From: Sphingomonas lycopersici
GTDB lineage: Bacteria; Pseudomonadota; Alphaproteobacteria; Sphingomonadales; Sphingomonadaceae
Reading direction: 5' to 3'
Length of the DNA stretch: 64,000 nucleotides
Assembly (NCBI RefSeq): GCF_026130605.1
Contig: NZ_JANFAU010000009.1
Span: forward strand, 62,001-126,000
Shown: positions 43,321-51,826 of the stretch, one piece after another
Numbering within the stretch: position 1 is the first letter of the stretch
Layout: each line of letters opens with the position of its first letter
Position numbers and translations under genes: made by a program
The notes under the pieces: generated by a model
The model's database searches: none
What the model saw: the letters and a program-made list of their open reading frames with translations, nothing else
What the model was told of the DNA's origin: nothing

Positions 43321-44262
43321 ATGACCTACAGCATCCTCCAGCTTTGCCCGCTCTCCGACGCACTCGAAACCGCGCTGGCGGCACGCGGCAACGTCAAACA
43401 ATGGTTCGCGATGAGCGACAGCGCGCGCGCGGCGTGGCTCGCTGCCCATGCGAACGAGGTCTCGGCGGTGGTGACCGGCGGGCATATCGGCTGCGACAAT
43501 GCGCTGATCGCCGCGCTTCCCGCGCTGAAGCTCATCGCGATCAACGGCGTCGGCTATGACAAGGTCGATCTCGCGACCGCGTCGGCGCGCGGGGTCGCGG
43601 TGACCAACACCCCCGATGTGCTGACCGACGATGTCGCCGATCTTGCGGTCGGACTGGTCATCGCGCTGCTGCGCCAATTGCCGCGCGCCGACCGGTTCGT
43701 CCGCGACGGCCAGTGGCGCGACGGCGGCTTTCCGCTCGCACGCAAGGTTTCGGGGCGGCGCTTCGGCATCGTCGGGCTGGGGCGGATCGGCGCGGCGATC
43801 GCAACACGGCTCGCCGCCTTCGGCCCGATCGCTTATACCGGCACGCAGGAGAAGCCGGTGCCGTACGATTTTGCCCCCGATCCGGTTGCGCTGGCCGCGC
43901 GCAGCGACGTACTGATCGTCGCCTGCGCCGCGACCCCCGAGACGCGCGGGATGATCGACGCGGGCGTGCTCGATGCGCTCGGCGCGGACGGCTATCTGGT
44001 CAATGTGTCGCGCGGATCGGTGGTCGACGAAACCGCGCTGATCGCGGCGCTCGATACCGGCCGCATCGCCGGCGCGGCGCTCGATGTCTTCGCCGACGAG
44101 CCGCGGGTGCCCGCCGCGCTGATCGCCAGCGCGCCGACCGTGCTGACCCCGCATATCGCGAGCGCGACGGTGGAGACGCGCCGAGCGATGGCCGATCTGG
44201 TGCTCGCCAATCTCGACGCCTTCCTTGCCGGCGCGCCGCTGGTGACGCCGGTGACGGCATGA
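43321..44262 (+). CDS. D-2-hydroxyacid dehydrogenase, probable 2-ketogluconate/glyoxylate reductase
   Basis: A 313-residue enzyme with the two-domain D-2-hydroxyacid dehydrogenase fold. [69 protein letters not shown] and the Glu/His pair in FADEPRVP ... [15 protein letters not shown] are complete. GhrB-type members reduce 2-ketogluconate to gluconate, which suits the locus. It starts 8 bases after idnO and overlaps the next SDR as ATGA, so it is in the idnO operon. Confidence 0.9.
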   Translation: MTYSILQLCPLSDALETALAARGNVKQWFAMSDSARAAWLAAHANEVSAVVTGGHIGCDNALIAALPALKLIAINGVGYDKVDLATASARGVAVTNTPDVLTDDVADLAVGLVIALLRQLPRADRFVRDGQWRDGGFPLARKVSGRRFGIVGLGRIGAAIATRLAAFGPIAYTGTQEKPVPYDFAPDPVALAARSDVLIVACAATPETRGMIDAGVLDALGADGYLVNVSRGSVVDETALIAALDTGRIAGAALDVFADEPRVPAALIASAPTVLTPHIASATVETRRAMADLVLANLDAFLAGAPLVTPVTA

Positions 44263-45008
44263 GCGCGCGGATCGCGATCGTCACCGGCGCGGGCAGCGGG
44301 ATCGGCCGCGCCGCCGCGATCGCGCTCGCCGCGCGCGGCTACCGGCTGGCGCTCGCCGGGCGACGCGGGGAGACGCTGGAGGAAAGCCGCTCCCTGCTCG
44401 ATCGCCCCGACGCGCATCTCGTCATCCCGACCGACGTTACCGATGCGGCCGCGGTCGCGGCGCTGTTCGCGCAGACGGCGGCGCATTTCGGCCGGCTCGA
44501 CCTGCTGTTCAACAACGCCGGGACCAACATCCCCGAAACCCCGACCGACATGTTGGCCGAGGCGGATTGGCGGCGCGTGATCGACACCAATCTGACCGGC
44601 GCGTTTCTGTGCCTGCAGGCGGCGTTCCGCACGATGAAGGCGCAACGGCCGCAGGGCGGGCGGATCATCAACAACGGCTCGATCTCGGCGCACAGCCCGC
44701 GCCCGGATTCGATCGCTTATACCGCGAGCAAGCACGCGATCACCGGCCTCACTCGCTCGACCTCGCTCGACGGCCGCGCGTTCGGCATCGCCTGCGGGCA
44801 GATCGACATCGGCAACGCCGCCAGCGTGATGGGATCGCGGATGGAACGTGGCGTGCGCCAGGCCAATGGCACGATCGCCTCCGAACCGGTGATCGATGCC
44901 GCCCACGCCGGTGAAGCGATCGCCTATATGGACAGCCTGCCGATCGAGGCGAACGTGCAGTTCATGACGCTGATGGCGACCAACATGCCCTTTGTCGGGC
45001 GCGGGTGA
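44259..45008 (+). CDS. Short-chain dehydrogenase/reductase in the idn operon
   Basis: A 249-residue [79 protein letters not shown]. The catalytic Ser, Tyr and Lys are present. The phrase [12 protein letters not shown] before the lid is characteristic of a widespread SDR subgroup of unknown substrate. It overlaps the upstream dehydrogenase by 4 bp and ends 12 bases before the convergent alcohol dehydrogenase gene. It probably interconverts another keto/hydroxy sugar acid. Confidence 0.9.
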   Translation: MSARIAIVTGAGSGIGRAAAIALAARGYRLALAGRRGETLEESRSLLDRPDAHLVIPTDVTDAAAVAALFAQTAAHFGRLDLLFNNAGTNIPETPTDMLAEADWRRVIDTNLTGAFLCLQAAFRTMKAQRPQGGRIINNGSISAHSPRPDSIAYTASKHAITGLTRSTSLDGRAFGIACGQIDIGNAASVMGSRMERGVRQANGTIASEPVIDAAHAGEAIAYMDSLPIEANVQFMTLMATNMPFVGRG

Positions 45009-45020
45009 ACCGGCGCAGAT

Positions 45021-46127
45021 TCAGTCGAACAACAACACCGGCTTGATCGCTGCCCCGGTTTCCGAATCGTGGAATGCCGCATTGATCTCGGCGAAGGGGT
45101 AGAAACGGATCAGCCGGTCGAACGGGAAACGCCCGGCGCGATGGAGCGCGATCAGCTCGGGGATGAAGGTCTTGGGATCGGCATCCCCCTCCACCACGCC
45201 GCGGATCACCCTGCCGCCGCTCATCACATGGCTGACATCGGCGGAGAACATCGTGCCGGGCGCCGCCGCGCCGACGATTGCGCATTCGCCCCGCACGCCC
45301 AGCACCGCGACCGCCTGTTCGATCACCCGCGGATTGCCGGTGCAGTCGATCGCATGATCGACGCCGCTCGGCAGCGCCGCCAGCACCGCGGCGACAGGAT
45401 CATCCGCGCCCGCCTGGATCGTCATCCCCGCGCCCAGATCGCGCGCCAGCGCGAGGCGATCGGCGTTGAGATCGACCGCGACGATCGTCGCCGCGCCGAC
45501 CACCGCCGCCGCCATCACCGCCGCAAGCCCGACCGAGCCGGCACCGAACACCACCACGCTCTGCCCCCGCTGCACCTTCTGCGCCTTCATCACCGCACCG
45601 GCCCCGGTCAGGATGCCGCAGCCAAGCGGCGCGGCGATGCGCAGGTCGACATCGCGCGGCACCACCACGGCATTGCGTTCGCGGCACAAAGCATGCGTGG
45701 CGAAGGACGATTGGCCGAAGATATTGCCGAACACGGGCGCGCCGCCGGCGTCGACGAGCGTCGTTGAACCGTCCGGCCGCGTACCGAAGAAATTGCGCGG
45801 AAAGAATTCGTGGCAATAGCTTTGCGCATCCGCGCGGCAGCTTGGGCAGGTGCCGCAGCTGTTGAAGCTCATCACGACATGATCACCCGGCGCGACATCG
45901 CGCACATCGCCGCCGACCGCCTCGACGATCCCGGCACCTTCATGCCCCAATACCACCGGCTGCGGCACCGGCACGCCCTGTCGCCACATCGTCGCATCGG
46001 TGTGACACACCCCCGTCGCGACCAGCCGCACGAGGATCTCATCCGCGCGCGGCGAATCGAGGTGCAGCCGCCGGAGCGCCATCGGCGCGTCCGCATGCTC
46101 TACCACTGCGGCCAATATCTCGGTCAT
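45021..46127 (-). CDS. Zinc-dependent alcohol dehydrogenase (aryl/benzyl alcohol dehydrogenase type)
   Basis: A 368-residue medium-chain dehydrogenase. The catalytic-zinc motif is ATGVCHTDATMWRQ with GHEGAGIVEAVG, the structural-zinc lobe is NSCGTCPSCRADAQSYC, and the NAD fold is VVFGAGSVGLAAVMAAAVVGA. The end FAEINAAFHDSETGAAIKPVLLF is typical of the AdhC/benzyl-alcohol group. AGGAGGG lies 5 bases upstream of the ATG at 46127. An operator copy lies 19 bases upstream, so it seems to belong to the idonate regulon. The alcohol oxidised may be released when the native substrate is broken down. Confidence 0.92.
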   Translation of the reverse strand: MTEILAAVVEHADAPMALRRLHLDSPRADEILVRLVATGVCHTDATMWRQGVPVPQPVVLGHEGAGIVEAVGGDVRDVAPGDHVVMSFNSCGTCPSCRADAQSYCHEFFPRNFFGTRPDGSTTLVDAGGAPVFGNIFGQSSFATHALCRERNAVVVPRDVDLRIAAPLGCGILTGAGAVMKAQKVQRGQSVVVFGAGSVGLAAVMAAAVVGAATIVAVDLNADRLALARDLGAGMTIQAGADDPVAAVLAALPSGVDHAIDCTGNPRVIEQAVAVLGVRGECAIVGAAAPGTMFSADVSHVMSGGRVIRGVVEGDADPKTFIPELIALHRAGRFPFDRLIRFYPFAEINAAFHDSETGAAIKPVLLFD

Positions 46128-46145
46128 CTGCCCTCCTGAGTTATT

Positions 46146-46159
46146 TGGGACCGATATCA
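46146..46159. promoter_or_regulatory. LacI-type operator copy 2
   Basis: The exact TGGGACCGATATCA site, 18-19 bases upstream of the alcohol dehydrogenase start. The match with copy 1 runs on for three more bases (TCA). Confidence 0.75.
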
Positions 46160-46289
46160 TCAAAATCGCCGATTTCCAACTCGCGATCTGCAACAGCAAG
46201 CACGACGACGCAAATTCTAAGCTTTCCTCAGGCGATTTTTGAGGCGGCCGGTGCATCTCGGCGCTTGCATTAGTATCCCAGCGTGATAA

Positions 46290-46303
46290 TGGGACCGATA
46301 TCA
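46290..46303. promoter_or_regulatory. LacI-type operator copy 3
   Basis: The exact TGGGACCGATATCA site, 50 bases ahead of the TBDT start. It is preceded by TGATAA, which may extend the symmetric half. Confidence 0.75.
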
Positions 46304-46353
46304 CGTACCCATCCAGAGAGCGCTGCAGGGCGCCCGAGCCAAGGGGAGGAAAC

Positions 46354-49191
46354 ATGCTGTCGAGGATCATTTCCAACCGCCGCATTCGCGCGGCGCTGTG
46401 TGGCGGCAGCGCAATCGGCGCATTGATCTGCACGGCAGCGGCAACGGCACAGACCGCGCCGCAGGAAGCGGCGGCGCCCGATGCCGCGGGCGCGCAGCAA
46501 GAGGTGGTCGTCACGGGCTCGCGCATCGTGCGCTCGGGCTTCTCCGCGCCCACCCCGGTCACCGTGGTCGGCGAGGAACGGCTGGAACAGCGCGCGATCA
46601 CCAATGTCGGCGACGCGCTCAACGAGCTGCCGTCGTTCCGCGCACTGCAGACCCCGGCGACACAACAAGCGGTGGGCGGCAATATCGGCGCGCGCGTGCT
46701 CGATCTGCGCGGGCTGGGCGCGACGCGCACGCTGGTGTTGCTCGACGGCAAGCGCTTCGTTCCCTCGACCACCCAGGGCACGATCGACGTCAACCTCATC
46801 CCCAGCTCGCTGATTGAGCGGACCGAGGTGGTCACCGGCGGCGCTTCCGCGGCTTATGGTTCGGACGCGGTGGCCGGTGTCGTCAACTTCATCCTCGACA
46901 AGAAGCTCACCGGTTTCAAGGGATCGGTCCAGGCCGGGATTTCGCAGCGCGGCGACGGCGCGGAGCAGAATGTCCAGCTCGCCTATGGCAACCACTTCGC
47001 CGGCGAACGCGGACATTTCATCATCGCCGGAGAATATAATAACGCGAAGGGGTTGGGCGATTGCTACACGCGCAGCTGGTGCCCGCGCGAGCAGCTGATC
47101 GGCAATACCCCGGCCGGCTATGCCGGACTGCCGGCGAGCATCCGCGGCGGCCCCGCGGGCACCGGGACGCTGTCTTCGGGCGGGCTGATCGTCGCCAATT
47201 CGGGGCCGCTGCGCGGGCTGGCCTTCAACCCGAACGGCACCACCTCGGCCTATGATTTCGGCACGATCTACGGCACCAATCCCTCCCCGCTGTTCACGCT
47301 GGGAGGCACCGAATCCGCGCGCAACGGTTTCCTCGACGGAATCCTGCTCAGCCCGCCGGTGGAGCGGTTCGTCGGCTATGCCCATGCCGATTACCAGCTG
47401 TCCGACACGGTGAAGGCCAATCTCGATCTGTCCTACGGCCAGGTGAAGGGGATGGTGATCGGATCGGTCGCGCGATCGACCGTGACGATCCAGCGCAGCA
47501 ACGCCTATCTGCCGGCGGGGGTCGCCGCGATCATGGACCAGAACGGGATCGGCTCGTTCACGCTGGGCCGCGCGTTCATGGACCTCGGCGGCGCGGTAGA
47601 CCGGTCCGACAACAAGACCTATCGCGCGGTCTTCTCGCTCGAAGGGCGGATCAGCGACAAATGGCGCTGGGATGCCTATTACCAATATGGCCGCAACGAA
47701 TTCCGCCAGGATTACACCGGCAACGTGATCGCCTCACGCGTCGCGAACGCGGCCGATGCGGTCAACGTCAACGGCCAGATCGTGTGCCGGATCAATGCCG
47801 GCGCGGTCGCCGCCGATCCGTCCTGCGTACCGCTCAACATCTTCGGCGCGGGCAATATCTCGCCGGCCGCGGCGGCCTATATCGCGCCGTCGGGCTTCCA
47901 GACGACCAATCTTACCGAGCATGTCGTGGCGGCGAACGTCAACGGCGCGCTGTTCGCGCTGCCCGGGGGTGATTTCTCGATCGCCGCGGGCGGCGAATAT
48001 CGCAACGACAGCGCGACCGGCGCGGCGGACGCGCTGTCCACCGCCAATGCCTTCTGGTCGTTCAACGGCAAGGCGGTGGTCGGCCGCATCGAGGTCGCCG
48101 AAGGCTATGTCGAGGCCGAAGCGCCGATCCTGCGCGATCTGCCCTTTGCCAAGACGCTCGAACTGAACGGCGCGGTCCGGCGCACGCATTACAACCGCAC
48201 GGCGCCCGGATCCTCCTCCACCTCGGTCGATGCGACGACATGGAAGATCGGCGGCGTATGGGCACCGAACGACACGATCCGTTTCCGCGCGACGCGCTCG
48301 CGCGATATCCGCGCGCCCAACCTCACCGAATTGTTCGGGCCGGTAACGCTGGGCCGCACCACGATCGTCGACCCGGCCAACAACGGCGCGCAGATCCAGG
48401 TCAACGCCTATTCCGGCGCCAACGGCCAGCTTGCGCCCGAGAAAGCCGATACCTGGACGGCGGGCGCGGTGCTCAGCCCCGGGTTCATTCCCGGGCTGCG
48501 GCTGTCGGTGGATTATTATGACATCAAGCTGAAGGGCGCGATCTCCACGCTCGGCGCGCAGGTGCTGGTCGATCGCTGCGCCGCCGGGCAGGCCGCGCTG
48601 TGCCAATATGTCCAGCGCGACGCCGCCGGCACGCTGACGAGCGTCAGCGACGTGCTCCAGAACGTCAGCGAGATCGACAATCGCGGCATCGATATCGAGG
48701 CGAGCTACCGCACCGGGCTCGGCGCGCTCGGCAACCTCGATCTCCGGCTGCTCGCGACGCATTATCTCAAGCTGTCGATCGGCGGCGTCGATCGCACCGG
48801 CCAGACCGGCTACCGGCCCGGGACGACGACCGGCGTCCCCGACTGGATCATCGACGGCACCGCGGTGTGGTCGATCGGCGCGCTCGCGCTCAACCTGCAC
48901 GGAAAATATATCCCGCAGGGCATTTTCGACACCACCTTGGTCGGCCCGCAGGATGCGGGCTATTCCCCGGCGCTCGCGAACAGCATCAACAACAATCGCG
49001 TGAACGGGCGTTTCTACCTCGATCTCGGCGCGACGATCAAAATCAACGACCGGTTCGAGATGTTCGGCGTGATCAACAATCTGCTCGACAAGGATCCGCC
49101 GCTCGCGGCCAGCGCGCAGGGCGCCACCAACCAGGTCTATTTCGATCCGATCGGCCGCTATTTCAAATTCGGCGCGCGCGTCCGGCTGTAA
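46354..49191 (+). CDS. TonB-dependent receptor of the idonate-type sugar-acid regulon
   Basis: A 945-residue outer-membrane receptor: signal peptide (to ATAQ, ~33), plug from ~48 (VVVTGSRIVRSGFSAPTPVTVV, VLDLRGLGATRTLVLLDGKRF, VVTGGASAAYGSDAVAGVVNF) and a barrel ending YFKFGARVRL. It has no STN domain, so it is a plain importer. Barrel features such as SRDIRAPNLTELF and LAPEKADTWTAGAVLSP are typical of the sphingomonad oligosaccharide/plant-compound receptors. The operator in its promoter links it to idnD/idnO. Its likely cargo is an oligosaccharide or glycoconjugate containing the acid sugar, since free idonate could pass porins. Confidence 0.94.
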   Translation: MLSRIISNRRIRAALCGGSAIGALICTAAATAQTAPQEAAAPDAAGAQQEVVVTGSRIVRSGFSAPTPVTVVGEERLEQRAITNVGDALNELPSFRALQTPATQQAVGGNIGARVLDLRGLGATRTLVLLDGKRFVPSTTQGTIDVNLIPSSLIERTEVVTGGASAAYGSDAVAGVVNFILDKKLTGFKGSVQAGISQRGDGAEQNVQLAYGNHFAGERGHFIIAGEYNNAKGLGDCYTRSWCPREQLIGNTPAGYAGLPASIRGGPAGTGTLSSGGLIVANSGPLRGLAFNPNGTTSAYDFGTIYGTNPSPLFTLGGTESARNGFLDGILLSPPVERFVGYAHADYQLSDTVKANLDLSYGQVKGMVIGSVARSTVTIQRSNAYLPAGVAAIMDQNGIGSFTLGRAFMDLGGAVDRSDNKTYRAVFSLEGRISDKWRWDAYYQYGRNEFRQDYTGNVIASRVANAADAVNVNGQIVCRINAGAVAADPSCVPLNIFGAGNISPAAAAYIAPSGFQTTNLTEHVVAANVNGALFALPGGDFSIAAGGEYRNDSATGAADALSTANAFWSFNGKAVVGRIEVAEGYVEAEAPILRDLPFAKTLELNGAVRRTHYNRTAPGSSSTSVDATTWKIGGVWAPNDTIRFRATRSRDIRAPNLTELFGPVTLGRTTIVDPANNGAQIQVNAYSGANGQLAPEKADTWTAGAVLSPGFIPGLRLSVDYYDIKLKGAISTLGAQVLVDRCAAGQAALCQYVQRDAAGTLTSVSDVLQNVSEIDNRGIDIEASYRTGLGALGNLDLRLLATHYLKLSIGGVDRTGQTGYRPGTTTGVPDWIIDGTAVWSIGALALNLHGKYIPQGIFDTTLVGPQDAGYSPALANSINNNRVNGRFYLDLGATIKINDRFEMFGVINNLLDKDPPLAASAQGATNQVYFDPIGRYFKFGARVRL

Positions 49192-49223
49192 CCCCCAAAA
49201 GCATCAGGAAACGGAAAATCCCA

Positions 49224-50168
49224 ATGGCGAAGAAGACGCTTCAACACCTCCTGCAGACGAGCGACAAATGCATCGTCGCGCCGTGCGTCTATGATTGCGC
49301 CTCGGCGCGCGCAGTGGAAATGGTCGGCTTCGAAGCGATGATGCTGTCGGGCGGCGAGGTGTCGATCGCGATGAACGGCGTGATCGATTATGGCTTCAGC
49401 AATCTCACCGATGTCGAATGGATCACCAGCCGGATCGCGCAGACATCGGCGATTCCGCTCGCCGCCGATATCGAGGACGGTTTCGGCGGCCCGCTCGCGG
49501 TGTATCGCAGCGCGCGGCGCATGGCGATGGCCGGCGCCACCGCATTGCAGCTCGAAGACGCCAGCGACATGGAGGAATCGACCGGCCTTCTGTCGCGCGA
49601 AAAATATCTCGAGAAGGTAAAGGCCGCGCTCGCCGCGCTGGAAGGCACCAATTGCTTCCTCATCGCGCGCACCAATGCCGATCCCGAAACCCAGATGGAC
49701 GAAGGCTGCGAACGGATGCGGCTGGCGCATGAGCTGGGCGCCGCGATGACCACCGTGGTCAAGATCGGGACGCTCGATCATGCCAAATATGTCGCCGAGC
49801 GCGTACCGGGGTGGAAGATGTTCCCCGACGTCCGCGATATCGACGGCAAACCGGCGGTGACCGTCGACCAGATCTATCCGCTCGGCTTCAACTTCATGAC
49901 GATGCACTATACGCTGAAGGCGGCGATGGACGGCATGCTGGAGCACGGCAAGCACAATTTCGCGCAGCAGGGCTGCCATTACACCTGCCAGAAAGTCGAT
50001 GCGACCGGCGTGATGGGGATGAGCGCCACCCCCTTGTTCGACCCGCAAAGCTATATGGAGCTCGAAGGCCGGTTCAGCGGGCAGGACAAGACCTATACGA
50101 TCGTCGGCAACCAGGTCGAGGACTTCCCGGCGGGTTTCGTGCGATCCTCGATCGACGACCGGCTTTGA
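49224..50168 (+). CDS. Isocitrate lyase/PEP mutase superfamily enzyme lacking the usual Cys loop
   Basis: A 314-residue alpha/beta barrel of the ICL/PEPM group. CIVAPCVYDCASARAVEMVGFEAMMLSGGEVSI is the strand-1/2 region, AADIEDGFGGPLAVYRSARRM the Mg site and IARTNAD a late motif. Lyases of the family have a mobile loop with KKCGH or KRCGH after the LEDQ strand; here the loop reads SDMEESTGLLSREKYLEKV, with no Cys. A decarboxylase- or hydrolase-like reaction on a 2-oxo diacid is therefore more likely than a retro-Claisen lyase. It follows the TBDT by 32 bases, probably in the same transcript. AAACGGAAAA precedes the ATG. Confidence 0.87.
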   Translation: MAKKTLQHLLQTSDKCIVAPCVYDCASARAVEMVGFEAMMLSGGEVSIAMNGVIDYGFSNLTDVEWITSRIAQTSAIPLAADIEDGFGGPLAVYRSARRMAMAGATALQLEDASDMEESTGLLSREKYLEKVKAALAALEGTNCFLIARTNADPETQMDEGCERMRLAHELGAAMTTVVKIGTLDHAKYVAERVPGWKMFPDVRDIDGKPAVTVDQIYPLGFNFMTMHYTLKAAMDGMLEHGKHNFAQQGCHYTCQKVDATGVMGMSATPLFDPQSYMELEGRFSGQDKTYTIVGNQVEDFPAGFVRSSIDDRL

Positions 50169-50233
50169 CATGACAGCGGTGGGGGCGTGCCGCGCCCCCA
50201 CCGGCTTCGGCCGGATTCAGGCCAAGGCGGCGT

Positions 50234-50258
50234 GCTGCGGGCTTCGGCTGCCCGCAGC
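50234..50258. terminator. Hairpin between convergent genes
   Basis: GCTGCGGGC (50234-50242) and GCCCGCAGC (50250-50258) form a perfect 9-bp stem around a 7-nt loop in the gap between the ICL-like and PsiF-like genes. There is no T tract. Confidence 0.5.
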
Positions 50259-50264
50259 GCCGGA

Positions 50265-50516
50265 TCAGGCCTTCTTGCAGTGCGACATGAAGCTCTTGCG
50301 CGGTTTGCCGTGCAGCCCCTTGGCATCGGCCTGCTTGGAACAGTCGAGCGACTTCACGGTTCGGGCGACCGGCGCCTTGCTGGGCTTGGCAGCGGGCGCC
50401 TTGCTGGCCTTGGCCGCATCGGCTTTCGGGGCAGGCACGGTCGCGGCGGTCTGGGCGAAGGCCGAACTCGTCATCAGGGCGATGGCAGCGGCGGCGGCGG
50501 CAATCTTGACCTGCAT
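50265..50516 (-). CDS. Small exported PsiF-repeat protein
   Basis: An 83-residue protein: signal peptide MQVKIAAAAAAIALMTSSAFAQ, a Lys/Ala/Pro-rich linker (KASKAPAAKPSKAPVAR), and the C-terminal repeat SLDCSKQADAKGLHGKPRKSFMSHCKKA. The Cys...A..K.L.G..R..FM..C pattern is that of the phosphate-starvation-inducible PsiF family of periplasmic proteins of unknown role; one repeat is present where E. coli PsiF has two. GGAGAG precedes the ATG. It is convergent with the ICL-like gene and not obviously linked to the sugar loci. Confidence 0.85.
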   Translation of the reverse strand: MQVKIAAAAAAIALMTSSAFAQTAATVPAPKADAAKASKAPAAKPSKAPVARTVKSLDCSKQADAKGLHGKPRKSFMSHCKKA

Positions 50517-50617
50517 AGCAAACTCTCCAGCTACGTCCTCTTCGGGGACGCGCGGGATTTACGCCGTCGCTCCAGCGGCTGTCACGTTACAACGACGAAA
50601 TGTTCCCCGGCTTCGCG

Positions 50618-51826
50618 CTATCGGGGCGCGATATCGGCATCATGCTCGCCAAGCATCGGCGCGGCGAACGGATCCGGCCCCGGCGTGCGGGAGAATTTGA
50701 TCGGGCGGGTGACGCCGCGATAGTGACCGATCTTCGGATGCGCGATCGAGGCGACCATATTCTCGGCCTGCACCTGCGGGTCTTCGAACATATCCTCGAT
50801 GTGGCGCACCGCCGAGCACGGGACCGCGTCGCCGAACAATCGCTCCCACTCGATCGCCGAGCGCGCGCGCAGTGCCGCGCGCAGCGCCGGCACCAGTTCG
50901 GCCGCGTGGTCGGCGCGATTGCGCACGCTGGCGTAACGCGGGTTGTCGGCGAGATCGTGGAGCCCGGTCAGCTCGCACAGCGCTTTCCAGAAATGCGGGG
51001 TGTTCGCCGACAGATAGAGATAGCCGTCGCCGGTCGGGTGGAGCCCGGTGATCCCGCCCGAGCGCATGTCGCGGGAGATATCGTGCGCCTCGCCCTCGGC
51101 CTGGATCATCCGCGCCGATTGCATCGTGAGCGCGCTGCGCAGCAGCGACACGCCGACATATTGCCCCGCGCCGCTGCGTTCGCGCTCGAACAGTGCCGAG
51201 GACACCCCCGCCGCGACCAGCGCCGCGGCATAATAATCGACCGGCGAGCCATAAGTAAGCTCGGGGACCGGGGGCTTGCCCTGGAGCACGCACATCCCGG
51301 TCATCGCCTGGAGGACCTGATCATATCCCGCCTTGCCGCGCAGCGGGCCTTCCTCGCCATAGCCGGTGACCACGCAATAGATCAGCCGCGGGTTGACCGC
51401 CTCCAGCCGGGGGTGATCGATCCCCAGCCGCTCGGCGACGCCGGGGCGGAAATTATGGACCAGCACATCCGCCTCGGCCGCCAATGCATGGAGCCGCGCG
51501 CGATCGGCATCCTGCTTCAAATCGAGCACGATCCCGCGCTTGCTGCGATTGACCCCGAGGAAGGCGCGGTTCTCGCCTTCCAATGTGGAAGGATAAGCGC
51601 GCAGATTGTCCCCCGCCGGGGGCTCGACCTTGATCACGTCCGCCCCCTGATCGGCGAGCAGGGTGCAGCCATAAGGACCGGCGATATAGGCGCTGAGATC
51701 GAGCACCCGCACCCCCGAGAGCGGCCCGCGCGGTCCCTCGCGCGACGGATTGTCGAACGCCGATCCCGGCGCCGGCTGCATTGGGTCGGACGGCGGTGAC
51801 ACGGGGGGCGAAGCACTCATCGACAT
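50618..51826 (-). CDS. Class III (CaiB/BaiF) CoA-transferase
   Basis: A 402-residue CoA-transferase. After a proline-rich leader, LSGVRVLDLSAYIAGPYGCTLLADQGADVIKVEPPAGDNLRAYP starts the fold. NRSKRGIVLDLK, FRPGVAERLGI and GKAGYDQVLQAMTGMC (catalytic Asp) are present. Family members such as formyl-, succinyl-itaconate or mesaconate CoA-transferases move CoA between organic acids. It is the last gene of the TBDT-rbsK-FGE/GH-GH127 operon, coupled to GH127 by TGATG. It would activate an acid released from the glycoside or its aglycone, before cleavage by the CitE-like lyase of the divergent operon. Confidence 0.92.
   Translation of the reverse strand: MSMSASPPVSPPSDPMQPAPGSAFDNPSREGPRGPLSGVRVLDLSAYIAGPYGCTLLADQGADVIKVEPPAGDNLRAYPSTLEGENRAFLGVNRSKRGIVLDLKQDADRARLHALAAEADVLVHNFRPGVAERLGIDHPRLEAVNPRLIYCVVTGYGEEGPLRGKAGYDQVLQAMTGMCVLQGKPPVPELTYGSPVDYYAAALVAAGVSSALFERERSGAGQYVGVSLLRSALTMQSARMIQAEGEAHDISRDMRSGGITGLHPTGDGYLYLSANTPHFWKALCELTGLHDLADNPRYASVRNRADHAAELVPALRAALRARSAIEWERLFGDAVPCSAVRHIEDMFEDPQVQAENMVASIAHPKIGHYRGVTRPIKFSRTPGPDPFAAPMLGEHDADIAPR

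Larger units (their letters stand above)
46128..46353. promoter_or_regulatory. Divergent alcohol dehydrogenase/TBDT promoter region with two operators
   Basis: A 226-bp region carrying identical 14-bp operator copies near each end, one per gene. The middle (46200-46260) is moderately AT-rich. Two sites 144 bp apart could support looping by a tetrameric LacI-type repressor. Confidence 0.6.

Noticed and set aside
46128..46353. Cobalamin or other riboswitch upstream of the TBDT
   Set aside because: No conserved box or structured leader is recognisable. The two operator copies explain regulation better.
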